In this document: in pieces, positions 33,482 through 43,920 of the stretch
How positions within the stretch are numbered: the stretch's first letter is position 1
How the letters are laid out: each line of letters begins with the position of its first letter
Source of the DNA: Rhizobium sp. NXC14
Lineage (GTDB): Bacteria > Pseudomonadota > Alphaproteobacteria > Rhizobiales > Rhizobiaceae
Direction: 5' to 3'
DNA length: 64,000 nucleotides
Assembly (NCBI RefSeq): GCF_002117485.1
Contig: NZ_CP021032.1
Coordinates: forward strand, 248,001-312,000
The notes under the pieces: generated by a model
What the model was told of the DNA's origin: nothing
The model's database searches: none
Seen by the model: only the letters and a program-made list of their open reading frames with translations
Program-made: the position numbers and the translations under genes

Positions 33482-34528
33482 TCACATTGTCGCGATCTTT
33501 AGGCCCATATTCTCAAAACGAGCCACCGATCCCGCTCCATCATAAACGGCCCAATCGATGCTGTCCTTGCCGATCTTGAACACGGCGGTCGCCAGCGTGT
33601 TCTCGTTGTCGGGATCGTCGGGCTGGGAGCGATAGATCGGAAGCGCGTGACGTTTTCGATCCCAAAGGATGGACAGTGGGTCCAATGATTCATCGCTTGC
33701 GTTGAGCATATCCTGTCCGCGATCCTGACGTGAGTTCGACGACCCTGTTATGATTTGCGGCTCGGATGCCATCTCCGCATGCACAAGATGGTTCGCGTGG
33801 ATGGATGGGCTGGTGATGTCCGCGATCGAACAATTCCTGTGGGTGAATTCGACACTGGCCAGTCGGGATTGCCCTGCCTGCGCCAGCGTCAGGTGAAACG
33901 CACCGGAGCGGGGCGCACCGGAAAGCAAAGTCAGCGCAGCATCGATCGTCGGGCAGTCGAGGATCGCGCGGGTCAGCACCATGCGCGGCAACCCGTCTCC
34001 GCCAAGTTTTGAGCGGATGTTGTTCACGGTCAGCACGAGGCCGCTGCCATTGATCGCGAATGTATGTCCGGGTATGGAGCCCGGATAGACGAATGCCGTG
34101 AACGGCTGGCCTTGTTCCGGGACGATGGTTGCCAGTGCGCATCCCGGTCGCAAGCCTGGATCACCGTCCTCATTATGGGCGACGACCGGGAACCGGCCCG
34201 GCATCTGAACGGTGGTGCAGCCATCCGGCGCCATTGCCCAGAGGTCGCCTCTACAGTTCCACGCAAGGACGTCGTCGAAGGGCAGCCCCAGTCCGTCCGC
34301 CAGGCCGGAGAGCTCCTGCCAATAGTGCGGATAGTGCTGTTCGACCAGCGATCTTGCCATCCGTACCCGGTCGTCGTGCTTGAATGCCATCACCGTTGCC
34401 CAGGCATAGGTCTTGACGAGATGAGCGTGAACGAGGGCAGCGCCCTGGCGCCCGAGACCTTGACCGATGTCGTAGTGGCTACCCCTCAGGGTCAGGCTGG
34501 CAAGGCGATGGGCGGTATCAGTGGACAT
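33482..34528 (-). CDS. C45 family N-acyl amidohydrolase/acyltransferase
   Basis: 348 residues. The family hallmark is DGCTTV with Cys104, which becomes the N-terminal nucleophile after self-cleavage between Gly103 and Cys104. PVVAHNEDGD and FAINGSGLVLTVNNI follow as expected for the AAT/C45 fold. Known members remove or transfer acyl groups on amino-acid nitrogen (isopenicillin N acyltransferase, beta-alanyl-dopamine hydrolase). The start overlaps the ABC ATPase 3' end by 11 bases, so uptake and deacylation are coupled. Start 34528 preferred over an upstream extension to 34588. Confidence 0.83.
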   Translation of the reverse strand: MSTDTAHRLASLTLRGSHYDIGQGLGRQGAALVHAHLVKTYAWATVMAFKHDDRVRMARSLVEQHYPHYWQELSGLADGLGLPFDDVLAWNCRGDLWAMAPDGCTTVQMPGRFPVVAHNEDGDPGLRPGCALATIVPEQGQPFTAFVYPGSIPGHTFAINGSGLVLTVNNIRSKLGGDGLPRMVLTRAILDCPTIDAALTLLSGAPRSGAFHLTLAQAGQSRLASVEFTHRNCSIADITSPSIHANHLVHAEMASEPQIITGSSNSRQDRGQDMLNASDESLDPLSILWDRKRHALPIYRSQPDDPDNENTLATAVFKIGKDSIDWAVYDGAGSVARFENMGLKIATM

Positions 34529-35246
34529 GCTGCAGGAACTCGCGGAGACGTGGGTTTTCGGGGTTGTCGAGAAGAAGGGCCGGATCACCGTCGACGGCGA
34601 TGTCGCCGTTTTCCATGAAGATCAGCCTTGTTCCGACTTGGCGGGCGAAACCGATTTCGTGTGTCACCACGATCATCGTCATGCCCTCTTCGGCCAGCGA
34701 TTGCATGACGCGCAGCACTTCATGGCGCAGCTCCGGATCGAGCGCCGAGGTGGGCTCGTCGAACAGCATCAACTTCGGTTTCACCGCCAGGGCACGCGCA
34801 ATGGCGACACGTTGCTGCTGGCCGCCGGATAACTCCGATGGATAGTGATGGCCGCGATCGGCAAGTCCGACCTTCGCAAGCAGGGCCGATGCCTGCTCGG
34901 TTGCCTCTGCCTTGCCGAGTTTGCGAACCCTGCGTGGACCGAACGCAACATTCTCAAGCGCGGTCATCTGCGGGAACAGATTGAACTGCTGAAACACCAT
35001 CCCGGCTTCCTGCCGGATCAGCCGGACCTTAGAACGGCTTTCCCGGACGCTTATTCCATCGACGATTAGATCGCCGCCGCTGATCTCCTCAAGCGCGTTT
35101 ATACAGCGCAGCAGGGTGGATTTTCCCGATCCTGACGGGCCGATCAGCACGACGACTTCGCCCTTGCCAATCTCGAGGTCGACATCTTTCAAGACTGAAA
35201 CCGGCCCAAAATTCTTGGTGACTTTTTTAAATTCGACGAGGCTCAT
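34518..35246 (-). CDS. Polar amino acid ABC transporter ATP-binding protein
   Basis: 242 residues. Walker [11 protein letters not shown]-loop [20 protein letters not shown], signature [15 protein letters not shown], Walker [15 protein letters not shown] and H-loop VVTHEIGFA define a GlnQ/HisP-type ATPase. The ATG overlaps the permease stop (ATGA). It powers uptake of the amino-acid-like substrate handled by the adjacent C45 protein. Confidence 0.9.
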   Translation of the reverse strand: MSLVEFKKVTKNFGPVSVLKDVDLEIGKGEVVVLIGPSGSGKSTLLRCINALEEISGGDLIVDGISVRESRSKVRLIRQEAGMVFQQFNLFPQMTALENVAFGPRRVRKLGKAEATEQASALLAKVGLADRGHHYPSELSGGQQQRVAIARALAVKPKLMLFDEPTSALDPELRHEVLRVMQSLAEEGMTMIVVTHEIGFARQVGTRLIFMENGDIAVDGDPALLLDNPENPRLREFLQHVH

Positions 35247-35899
35247 AGGATTCGCATCCTCTTCTCGGTTACGCGCAGGAGGAGGGTCAGCGCTCCGGTC
35301 ATAATCAGATAGAACACGGCAACGGCCGACCAGATCTCGACGGCGCGAAAGTTCGCCGCCATGATTTCCTGACCTTGGCGGGTCAGTTCGCCGACGCCGA
35401 TGACGATGAACAGGGATGTGTCCTTCAAACTGACGATGAACTGATTTCCGAGCGCCGGGATCATGCGCCGGAAGGCCAGTGGCCCGACAACGTAGAACAG
35501 CACCTTCCAGAGGGGCAGACCCAGCGCGAGGCCTGCTTCCCTCAACCCCTTGTGAATGGACAGGAACGATCCCCGGACGATTTCGGCGATGTAGGCGCTC
35601 GCGTTGACGATGATCGAAGTGATCGCCGCCGTCATCGGATTGATCCTGATGTCGGCGATCAGCGGTAGTGCGAAGTAGATGAACATCACCTGCACGACGA
35701 TCGGCGTGCCACGGATGAGTTCGACATATATCAATGCGATGCCATTCACGACGATATTGCCATAGGCGCGCATCAGGCCGGCAACAAGGCCGATAACGAG
35801 GCCGCCGACAAGCCCGGCGAGCGCGATCATGACCGTGAGTTGTGCGCCCCTGAACAGTTCCGGCAGTGCTTGCCAAACGACAGACCAATCGAATTCCAT
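35243..35899 (-). CDS. Polar amino acid ABC transporter permease
   Basis: 218 residues, HisM/GlnP type, with membrane helices from about residue 20 and the conserved [20 protein letters not shown], then [14 protein letters not shown], and coupling loop [21 protein letters not shown] prefer the ATG at 35899; two in-frame ATGs lie slightly upstream. Only one permease gene is present, so it probably works as a homodimer. Confidence 0.88.
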   Translation of the reverse strand: MEFDWSVVWQALPELFRGAQLTVMIALAGLVGGLVIGLVAGLMRAYGNIVVNGIALIYVELIRGTPIVVQVMFIYFALPLIADIRINPMTAAITSIIVNASAYIAEIVRGSFLSIHKGLREAGLALGLPLWKVLFYVVGPLAFRRMIPALGNQFIVSLKDTSLFIVIGVGELTRQGQEIMAANFRAVEIWSAVAVFYLIMTGALTLLLRVTEKRMRIL

Positions 35900-35924
35900 G
35901 TGAAGCATCTCCAAGCGGGAAAGG

Positions 35925-35945
35925 AGCGCCGGCAGGGCCGGCGCT
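35925..35945. repeat. Intercistronic stem-loop after the amino acid binding-protein gene
   Basis: AGCGCCGGC and GCCGGCGCT form a perfect 9-bp stem with an AGG loop between the binding-protein stop and the permease start. Same layout as the hairpins in the taurine and polyamine-type operons. Confidence 0.6.
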
Positions 35946-35963
35946 GGTAAACTCGTTTGGAGA

Positions 35964-36713
35964 TCAGCTCTTCGGTGGTTCGGTGCCGAACCATTTCTTG
36001 TAAATGGCGCTGTAGGTGCCGTTGGCCTTCAACTTGGCCAGCGAGACGTTTACCTTGGCGACAAGCTCGCTTCCCTTGGGAAAGGCCATGCCGTACTGCT
36101 GTGCCATCATCTGGGAACCGACGGTCTTCACTTTACCCTGACCGTTGGTCTTGATGTAATAGAGCACGTTCGGCGTGTCGTGCATCGCGGCGTCGGCGCG
36201 ACCGGTCGCGACTTCCAGATAGGCATTGTCGCTATTGGGGAATAGGCGAAGCTCCGTACCCTTGAAGTTTTCCTTGGCGTAGTCGGTTGCTGATGTTCCC
36301 GTCTTGACGGCGAGCGTCTTGCCCTTGAGATCCTCCGGCCCCTGGATGGTGCTGTCCGTCGGAACCATCAATAGGAAGCCGCTGTCATAATAGCCGTCCG
36401 AGAAATCGATGACCTTCTTGCGCTCGTCCTTGATTGTGATGCCGGCGAGGCCGACATCGACCTGCTTGGTTTGAAGGGCGGGGATGATGCCGTTAAAGTC
36501 CATCGGCTGCAACGTGTAAGTGACGCCTATGTCCTTGGCGACGGCATCCCAGAGGTCGATATCGAAGCCGACATACTTGTCGCCTTCCTTGAATTCGAAC
36601 GGCACGAATGCCGTATCGGTGGCCACGATCAGATCGGCGGCCTGTGCCGGAAGCGAGAGCGCGATTGTCGCCGCGACGGCGGCTCCAAGCAGGTATGCAA
36701 ATCTCAGTTTCAT
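35964..36713 (-). CDS. Amino acid ABC transporter substrate-binding protein
   Basis: 249 residues. Signal peptide (1-25, cut after AQA), then [38 protein letters not shown] and [20 protein letters not shown], the family 3 (glutamine/lysine-arginine-ornithine type) pattern. It is the first gene of the unit SBP-permease-ATPase-C45-RpiR. The ligand is unknown; an N-acylated or beta-amino acid is proposed from context. Confidence 0.9.
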   Translation of the reverse strand: MKLRFAYLLGAAVAATIALSLPAQAADLIVATDTAFVPFEFKEGDKYVGFDIDLWDAVAKDIGVTYTLQPMDFNGIIPALQTKQVDVGLAGITIKDERKKVIDFSDGYYDSGFLLMVPTDSTIQGPEDLKGKTLAVKTGTSATDYAKENFKGTELRLFPNSDNAYLEVATGRADAAMHDTPNVLYYIKTNGQGKVKTVGSQMMAQQYGMAFPKGSELVAKVNVSLAKLKANGTYSAIYKKWFGTEPPKS

Positions 36714-36807
36714 GTGAGTTCCCCTTTTTGGGCAAAAAGCATGCGGCCTTTGCCTTTGGTCAACAATTGCAAATATAGAATGCTTTTATCGTGTTGTCGC
36801 ATTCGAA

Positions 36808-36819
36808 ATTTGCGCAAAT
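36808..36819. promoter_or_regulatory. 12-bp perfect palindrome ATTTGCGCAAAT
   Basis: A self-complementary 12-mer upstream of the amino acid binding-protein gene. A position about 95 bases before the start codon fits an operator or activator site. The cognate protein (either RpiR) is not determined. Confidence 0.4.
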
Positions 36820-37010
36820 ACGCTGACGGGTATGTATGGGTAGCCAGTAGCGAGATGCCGTTCGCAGTGAGGAAAACCGCAAATTGAGGGTCGGCAGGCT
36901 GTCGATCGCGCTGATTATCTGATATTTCAATTGGTTAGCGTAATGCGGAAATACTGATGCAAAATCGCCGCTTGCTGGCTGCGCCTGGAAAATATCCAAC
37001 TCGATCAAAA

Positions 37011-37030
37011 TATGATCCACTTAGATCATA
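37011..37030. promoter_or_regulatory. TATGATC-N6-GATCATA inverted repeat
   Basis: A perfect 7-bp inverted repeat with a 6-base spacer in the region upstream of the importer operon. The same TGATC-N6-GATCA architecture recurs at 39559-39574 between the second RpiR gene and the BKACE gene. Probable shared operator of an RpiR regulator. Confidence 0.6.
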
Positions 37031-37280
37031 AAATTTAATCAGGAAACAAATAGATCACAAATTGTTACAAAGCTCGCTTGAAGGGCGATGACCTTCGAGC
37101 CCGATCGTGATTATCGCGGTATCCTTGCTCTTTGAAGCGCCGGGGCCAACATCTGCAGCGCCGGCTGCTGGGATCGTGCAAGTCAGCAGAAGGCATGAGG
37201 CCGCGAGGCCCTGAAGATGTTCATCATGGCTGTTTTAGTCTCTCTGGATGACTTGGGCGCGCGCTTTTTAGCGCGTCACC

Positions 37281-38612
37281 TCACCGGATGGACGCGAGGG
37301 ACGCATCAACGGCATCGCCAAGACGTTCGACGATGGTATCGACATCCTGCCGGTTCACGATGAAAGGCGGCGCCATCAGGACGTGATCGCCCGTCTTCCC
37401 GTCGATCGTTCCACCCATCGGATAGACCATCAGCCCGCGAGCCATGGCTTCCTTCTTGATGCGCGCGTTCAGTTTCAGCGCCGGATCGAAGGGTGTCTTT
37501 GTGGCCCGGTCGCTGACGAGCTCGATACCCCGGAACAGGCCACGCCCCCGGATGTCACCAACATGATGGTGGTTGCCAAAACGCTCGCTTAGCCTCGTTT
37601 CAAGATGGCTGCCCATTTCGATGACGTTCGCGAGCAAGCCATCGCGCTTCAGGATCTCCTGCACGGCAAGGCCGGCGGCCGCCGCCATCGGATGGCCCAT
37701 ATAGGTGTGTCCATGCTGGAAGAAGCCGGAGCCGCCGGCGAAGGCCTCGAAGATCGCGCCGGATAAGAGCACCGCGCCGACCGGCTGATATCCGCCTCCG
37801 AGCCCCTTGGCGATCGTCATCAGGTCCGGTGCGATGCCATCCTGCTCGCAGGCGTGCAATGTGCCGGTGCGACCCATCCCGCACATCACCTCGTCAAGGA
37901 TCAGCAGAACGCCATATTTGTCGCAGATCGTCCGGATGCGCTTGAAATAGTCGGGGACCGGCGGAACGGCGCCGATTGTGGCGCCGACGACCGTTTCGGC
38001 GACGAACGCGATAACCTGGTCGCCGCCCAGCTCCAGAATCTTGTCTTCGAGCTGTTGTGCGGCGCGGACTGCGTATGTTTCGTCGCTCTCCCCTTCTCTC
38101 TGGAAGCGATAGGCGTAGCAGGGGTCGATATGATGCGTCTCGATCAGCAGCGGTTTGAATTGTGACCGGCGCCATTCGTTGCCGCCGGTGGCAAGCGCGC
38201 CCAGGGTGTTGCCGTGATAACTCTGACGGCGTGCGATGACGTGACGTCGCTGTGTCTCGCCTTTTTCCACGAAATATTGCCGTGCCATCTTCAGCGCTGC
38301 TTCGACGGCTTCCGAGCCACCACTGACGAGATAGACGTGATCGAGCCCGGCGGGCGCATCTGCAACAAGCCGATCCGCAAGTTTCTCCGCTACTTCGGTG
38401 GTGAAGAAGCCGGTATGTGCATAGGCCATTTTGTCCAGCTGCTCGTGCAGCGCCTTGATCACATCGGGATGTCCGTGCCCGAGGCAGGATACGGCAGCGC
38501 CTCCGGACGCGTCGATATAGGCTTTTCCATCGGCGTCGAAGAGTTCGATACCCTTGCCGGCGACGGCGACGGGGAGCTGCGCGTGAATAGCCCGGTGGAG
38601 AAGGTGCGTCAT
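37281..38612 (-). CDS. Class III PLP-dependent aminotransferase
   Basis: 443 residues, aspartate aminotransferase-family (class III fold I) transaminase. The PLP lysine lies in LMTIAKGLGGGYQPVGAVLL, with LLILDEVMCGMGRTG as the metal/PLP acidic motif and YLVSGGSEAVEAALKMARQY as the phosphate-binding region. Class III enzymes act on amino groups away from the alpha carbon (omega- or beta-amino acids, amines). Its start overlaps the RpiR stop by 4 bases. With the BKACE gene across the promoter it suggests beta-amino acid transamination. Confidence 0.88.
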   Translation of the reverse strand: MTHLLHRAIHAQLPVAVAGKGIELFDADGKAYIDASGGAAVSCLGHGHPDVIKALHEQLDKMAYAHTGFFTTEVAEKLADRLVADAPAGLDHVYLVSGGSEAVEAALKMARQYFVEKGETQRRHVIARRQSYHGNTLGALATGGNEWRRSQFKPLLIETHHIDPCYAYRFQREGESDETYAVRAAQQLEDKILELGGDQVIAFVAETVVGATIGAVPPVPDYFKRIRTICDKYGVLLILDEVMCGMGRTGTLHACEQDGIAPDLMTIAKGLGGGYQPVGAVLLSGAIFEAFAGGSGFFQHGHTYMGHPMAAAAGLAVQEILKRDGLLANVIEMGSHLETRLSERFGNHHHVGDIRGRGLFRGIELVSDRATKTPFDPALKLNARIKKEAMARGLMVYPMGGTIDGKTGDHVLMAPPFIVNRQDVDTIVERLGDAVDASLASIR

Positions 38613-39499
38613 GGCGATCTCTTCATGTTTCTTGGCTTTAGGTGGATGTTGAATGCGGCCAGCTGCTCGTCGAAACGGCGGAGTGCCTGGACGGCCTCTT
38701 CTCCCCCCTGGCCCGCGAGCAGCGCGCCCAAGACCTCGGCAACGGCGAAGGCTGGTGACATGGTATGAAAGAAAGATGGACCCTCAGTCGAGACCAGAAT
38801 GGTCGCCGTTGCGAATTGTGCGAGCGGCGCGACTTCGCTGTCGGTGATGGCGACGACCTTGATGCCGCGGCTTTGGGAGTATTCGGCAATTTCGATTGTT
38901 GCCCGGGTGTAAGGCAGAACGCTTGCGACGAGCAAAACGTCTTCCGCCGTTGCCGTGCCGATCGCATCCGCGCCTGTCCCGGCGATGCCATCGAGCATGG
39001 TCGATTTTTCGCCGATCAGCGTCAGGATATAATAAAGATGCCAAGCGATAGAGTGGCTGGCGCGCAGCCCCAGGCAGTAGACGCGGCGAGCCTTTGCCAA
39101 TGTCGACGCGGCGTTGACGATCCGATCGAGGGATCGCGGCTCGGCAAGCCGGGCGATCTGCCCGCCGATCGAATTCAGCATTTCCGCCGCAAGAGCGTGG
39201 TCGCCCTTCAGCTTCTGGCTCAAGGCCTGGGCTCCGGCCTTGCCCGCAAAACCACCATCCGCACCGCGCATCGCCTCGGCATAGAGATCCCGGACATTGT
39301 CATAGCCAGCCAGGCCAAGATGTTTCGCAAAGCGCGTCATGGTTGCCGGCTGTACGCCAGCCTGGCGCGCTTGTTCCCGCATGGACAGCAGGGCGACATC
39401 GCTTGGATGGTCGAGCACGTAACGTGCGGCCGCTTGTAGCTGGGCCGACATGCCGTCGAACGCCTTGATGATCGCTCCTGCCAAAGGTCCCTGGTTCAT
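38609..39499 (-). CDS. MurR/RpiR-family regulator (second copy)
   Basis: 296 residues. HTH domain (about 1-80: MREQARQAGVQPATMTRFAK, HLGL) and SIS domain (about 130-260, ARRVYCLGLRASHSIAWHLY; DVLLVASVLPYTRATIEIAE). It is co-transcribed with the aminotransferase and divergent from the BKACE gene. The TGATC-N6-GATCA site 60 bases upstream is its likely operator. Confidence 0.87.
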   Translation of the reverse strand: MNQGPLAGAIIKAFDGMSAQLQAAARYVLDHPSDVALLSMREQARQAGVQPATMTRFAKHLGLAGYDNVRDLYAEAMRGADGGFAGKAGAQALSQKLKGDHALAAEMLNSIGGQIARLAEPRSLDRIVNAASTLAKARRVYCLGLRASHSIAWHLYYILTLIGEKSTMLDGIAGTGADAIGTATAEDVLLVASVLPYTRATIEIAEYSQSRGIKVVAITDSEVAPLAQFATATILVSTEGPSFFHTMSPAFAVAEVLGALLAGQGGEEAVQALRRFDEQLAAFNIHLKPRNMKRSP

Positions 39500-39558
39500 G
39501 GTCGTTACCTACATGGGTTCGATTTAAATTGCAACGTATGTTTCAGCATGTGATATAA

Positions 39559-39574
39559 TGATCTATATGGATCA
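39559..39574. promoter_or_regulatory. TGATC-N6-GATCA operator candidate (second copy)
   Basis: TGATC (39559-39563) and GATCA (39570-39574) with a TATATG spacer lie between the divergent RpiR and BKACE genes, 16 bases before the BKACE ATG. The half-sites and spacer length match the site at 37011-37030. Confidence 0.6.
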
Positions 39575-39589
39575 CATTTAGGCAAGTTG

Positions 39590-40441
39590 ATGAAGATGAA
39601 TGCAGAAACTGCTTTGAATTCGATTGCAATAGCCGTCGCGCCGAACGGAGGGCGCCGTACGAAGATTCATCCAGCCATACCCCTGACGCCGGCCGAGTTG
39701 GCACAAACGGCGGCGGAATGCCTTGAGGCTGGCGCCGCCATGATACACGTGCATGTCCGCAAGCCCGATGGCTCGCATCTGCTTGACGCCGACGCCTATC
39801 ACGCCGTCATCGCCGCCATAGAGGCTGAGGTGGGCGATCGGATGATTGTTCAGATCACCAGCGAAGCGCTTGGAGTGTATCGACCGCAGGAGCAGATAGC
39901 GATCGTCAAGGCCGTCAAACCGGAAGCAGCGTCTCTGGCTCTGCGCGAACTTGTTCCTGATGAAACATATGAATTAGAGTTTGCGAACCTTTTGTCATGG
40001 ATGAAAAAGGAACGGGTCCTGCCCCAGATTATTCTTTACGACCGCGCAGATGCTCTCCGTCTTGCCGACATCATGCGACGCGGACTTGTTCCATGGAACG
40101 ACATACCGACTTTATTCGTACTCGGCCGCTATACGGTCAATCAGTTGTCTCAGCCGCGAGATCTGCTACCGTTTCTGGGGGCCGAGATGCCACGCTTTGC
40201 CCATTGGAGCGTCTGTGCCTTCGGACGTCATGAGGCGGCTTGTGTGGCAGCAGGCGCGCTACTCGGTGGACACGTTCGGGTGGGTTTCGAGAATAATCTT
40301 TGGCAACCGGGTGGTATGTTGGCGGAGGCAAACGCGAAGCTGGTTGAACCAGTCAAAAAATCGCTCCACACGATGGGAGTAACTATTCAGAGCGGTTCCG
40401 ACCTGCGATTGTCGTTGAATCAGCTTTGCGGTGAGGCCTAA
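39590..40441 (+). CDS. Beta-keto acid cleavage enzyme (BKACE, DUF849)
   Basis: 283 residues. The zinc-binding HxH lies in AMIHVHVRKPDGSH (His53, His55), SEALGVYRPQEQ and GGHVRVGFENN are further BKACE signatures. The founding member cleaves 3-keto-5-aminohexanoate with acetyl-CoA to acetoacetate and an acyl-CoA; other members accept different beta-keto acids. Here it would cleave the beta-keto acid made by the neighbouring class III aminotransferase. The ATG at 39590 has AGG upstream; another ATG follows two codons later. Confidence 0.85.
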   Translation: MKMNAETALNSIAIAVAPNGGRRTKIHPAIPLTPAELAQTAAECLEAGAAMIHVHVRKPDGSHLLDADAYHAVIAAIEAEVGDRMIVQITSEALGVYRPQEQIAIVKAVKPEAASLALRELVPDETYELEFANLLSWMKKERVLPQIILYDRADALRLADIMRRGLVPWNDIPTLFVLGRYTVNQLSQPRDLLPFLGAEMPRFAHWSVCAFGRHEAACVAAGALLGGHVRVGFENNLWQPGGMLAEANAKLVEPVKKSLHTMGVTIQSGSDLRLSLNQLCGEA

Positions 40442-40461
40442 ACGTCGGTCGGTCCCTCCCT

Positions 40462-40591
40462 AATGTCAGGTTTACCGGCCTCAACGCCATTACCATTCCC
40501 GGCACTCTGCGCGCGACAGCCTCAATCTGCTCGCGATCGTGCTGGAGCAGGGACCGAGCCTCAGCCGACCGAGATCATGACCGACAAGGCC
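40462..40591 (+). pseudogene. Fragment of a Tn3-family transposase
   Basis: Across three shifting frames the DNA reads RFTGLNAITIPGTLR, then RDSLNLLAIVLEQGPSL, then PTEIMTDKA. This is the conserved segment of Tn3-family TnpA proteins (usually near the C-terminal third). A CG duplication near 40511 and a one-base loss near 40562 break the frame. No terminal repeats or resolvase are seen, so this is a relic of a past insertion or a recombination scar. The surrounding 40442-40808 (367 bases) holds no intact gene. Confidence 0.7.
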
Positions 40592-40808
40592 AGATAAACC
40601 GACATACTTCTATGTCGGGCACGCTTGACCCCTTGCCCGACTACGGTTGACGGCAACGAACAGTTCGGCAAAGCCGAGCAGCTTGGCGCCTTGCCTGATT
40701 TCGAAGCGATTGAGCGACTCTCTTGACATCCGTGGACGTTCAGCCGGGAGCCTGTATCTTGCTGGCCTCGTACACTTCAAGCTATGTCAATTGTGGAGGC
40801 AGATCGGC

Positions 40809-42551
<1,743 letters not shown>

Positions 42552-42565
42552 GAGGACACGCAGGA

Positions 42566-43285
42566 ATGACGACACTTTCGGACAGCACGCGCGACAAACT
42601 CATGCGGGTCAGCGTCGCCACCATCAGCACGGCGCTCTTCAAGCGCGGCCTGCGCAACCAGACGATCCAGGATGTTCAGCCGGTCGCCCGTAAAGGCCGC
42701 AACATGGTCGGGCCGGCCTATACGCTGCGCTACATTCCGGCGCGCGAAGACCTGAACAAGCTCGAGGTTTTCCGCAATCCCGAACACCCGCAGCGCGCCT
42801 GTGTCGAAAGCTGCCCGCCGGGCGCCGTGCTGGTGATGGACAGCCGCAAGAATCCGCGCGCCGCCTCCGCCGGCTCAATCCTCGTCACGCGGCTGATGGT
42901 GCGCGGCGTGGCAGGTGTCGTCACCGATGGCGGATTCCGCGACAGTCCCGAAATAGCCGGGCTGTCGATCCCTGCTTATCACAATCGGCCCTCGGCGCCG
43001 ACGAACCTGACGCTGCACCAGGCGCTCGACATCAACGTGCCGATTGGTTGCGGCGACGTGGCGGTCTGGCCGGGCGATATCATGGTCGGCGACGATGAAG
43101 CGGTGATCGTCATTCCCGCGGAACTGGCCGACGAGATTGCCGAGGAGGCTGTGGAAATGACCGCCTATGAGGATTTCGTCACCGAGCGCGTGCTGGCTGG
43201 CCAGTCGATCATCGGCCTCTATCCGGCAACGCAGACGCGCCATCTCGAGGAATTCGCCGCCTGGCGCGCCAGGAGCGGCCGGTGA
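42566..43285 (+). CDS. RraA-family aldolase-like protein
   Basis: 239 residues. GVVTDGGFRDSPEIA and PIGCGDVAVWPGDIMVGDDE are the RraA/HMG-aldolase family signatures, including the metal-binding acidic loop. True RraA (an RNase E inhibitor) is about 160 residues; longer members such as this are metal-dependent aldolases or decarboxylases of 2-keto acids. Lying 14 bases after the dehydratase, it may cleave the 2-keto-3-deoxy product. The specific substrate is unknown. Confidence 0.82.
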   Translation: MTTLSDSTRDKLMRVSVATISTALFKRGLRNQTIQDVQPVARKGRNMVGPAYTLRYIPAREDLNKLEVFRNPEHPQRACVESCPPGAVLVMDSRKNPRAASAGSILVTRLMVRGVAGVVTDGGFRDSPEIAGLSIPAYHNRPSAPTNLTLHQALDINVPIGCGDVAVWPGDIMVGDDEAVIVIPAELADEIAEEAVEMTAYEDFVTERVLAGQSIIGLYPATQTRHLEEFAAWRARSGR

Positions 43286-43305
43286 CTCGCAGCATCCGTC
43301 ACTTT

Positions 43306-43836
43306 CTAGTTTGGCGCGCTGGCTGCGGTTTCACCCGGCGGCAAGATCCGGAACAAAAAGGTTGAAACCTTCTCCCCCGGCTTGAAGGGTCCTGGAACCT
43401 GATTAGCTACCGGTTTTAGGCTTTGAAGGTACGCTGCAATTGATGTCACGTCCTCGTCGGTGAGCTGCGCGAATGCATGCCATGGCATGATTGGCGCCAG
43501 GATGCGACCGTCCGGCCGCTGCCCGGACTGAAGGGCAGTCACAATTTGTTCTCTGGTCCAGCTCCCGATGCCGGTCTCCTTGTCAGGCGTAATGTTGCGG
43601 CCGACAAAAACGCCCTCGCCCGGGATCTCAAAGCCAACATCCGATCCACCGAGAAACCGCGCAGTGTCCGGCTTTCCGAAGAAATATCCCGGTGTGTGGC
43701 AGTCGTTGCACCCGCCGACGGTGACGAGATATTCGCCGCGGGCAATCTGCGGATCATCGGCCGCTGCTGCCATGCTCAACGGTAGCTCCAACGCACAAGC
43801 GGCTATAAATGCGAGCCGAACGCTCAATCGAAACAT
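43306..43836 (-). CDS. Periplasmic c-type cytochrome
   Basis: 176 residues. A signal peptide (about 1-25, AAAADD) precedes GEYLVTVGGCNDCHTPGYFF with one CxxCH haem site and a methionine in ILAPIMPWHAF as likely sixth ligand. This resembles the single-haem cytochrome c subunits that accept electrons from periplasmic dehydrogenases. The start at 43836 has GGAGGG upstream. It is convergent with the RraA-like gene. Confidence 0.83.
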   Translation of the reverse strand: MFRLSVRLAFIAACALELPLSMAAAADDPQIARGEYLVTVGGCNDCHTPGYFFGKPDTARFLGGSDVGFEIPGEGVFVGRNITPDKETGIGSWTREQIVTALQSGQRPDGRILAPIMPWHAFAQLTDEDVTSIAAYLQSLKPVANQVPGPFKPGEKVSTFLFRILPPGETAASAPN

Positions 43837-43920
43837 TTCACCCTCCGTGTTTACAGCCGCTCGCAGCCGAAAAGGAGTGAATATCACGATGAAGTTGTTC
43901 GATATATTAGCCACTTCGAA

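Larger units (their letters stand above)
36714..37280. other. Regulatory intergenic region between two catabolic units
   Basis: About 570 AT-rich bases without a credible gene. It contains a perfect 12-bp palindrome ATTTGCGCAAAT at 36808-36819 (94 bases before the binding-protein gene), the inverted repeat at 37011-37030, a further TAGATCACA half-site near 37051, and a small GC hairpin with a TTTT loop at about 37258-37276 near the aminotransferase 3' end. Confidence 0.5.

Noticed and set aside
36760..37020. An 86-codon minus-strand frame in the AT-rich intergenic region.
   Set aside because: Its 5' end lies inside the TGATC-type palindrome, composition is atypical, and there is no ribosome site.
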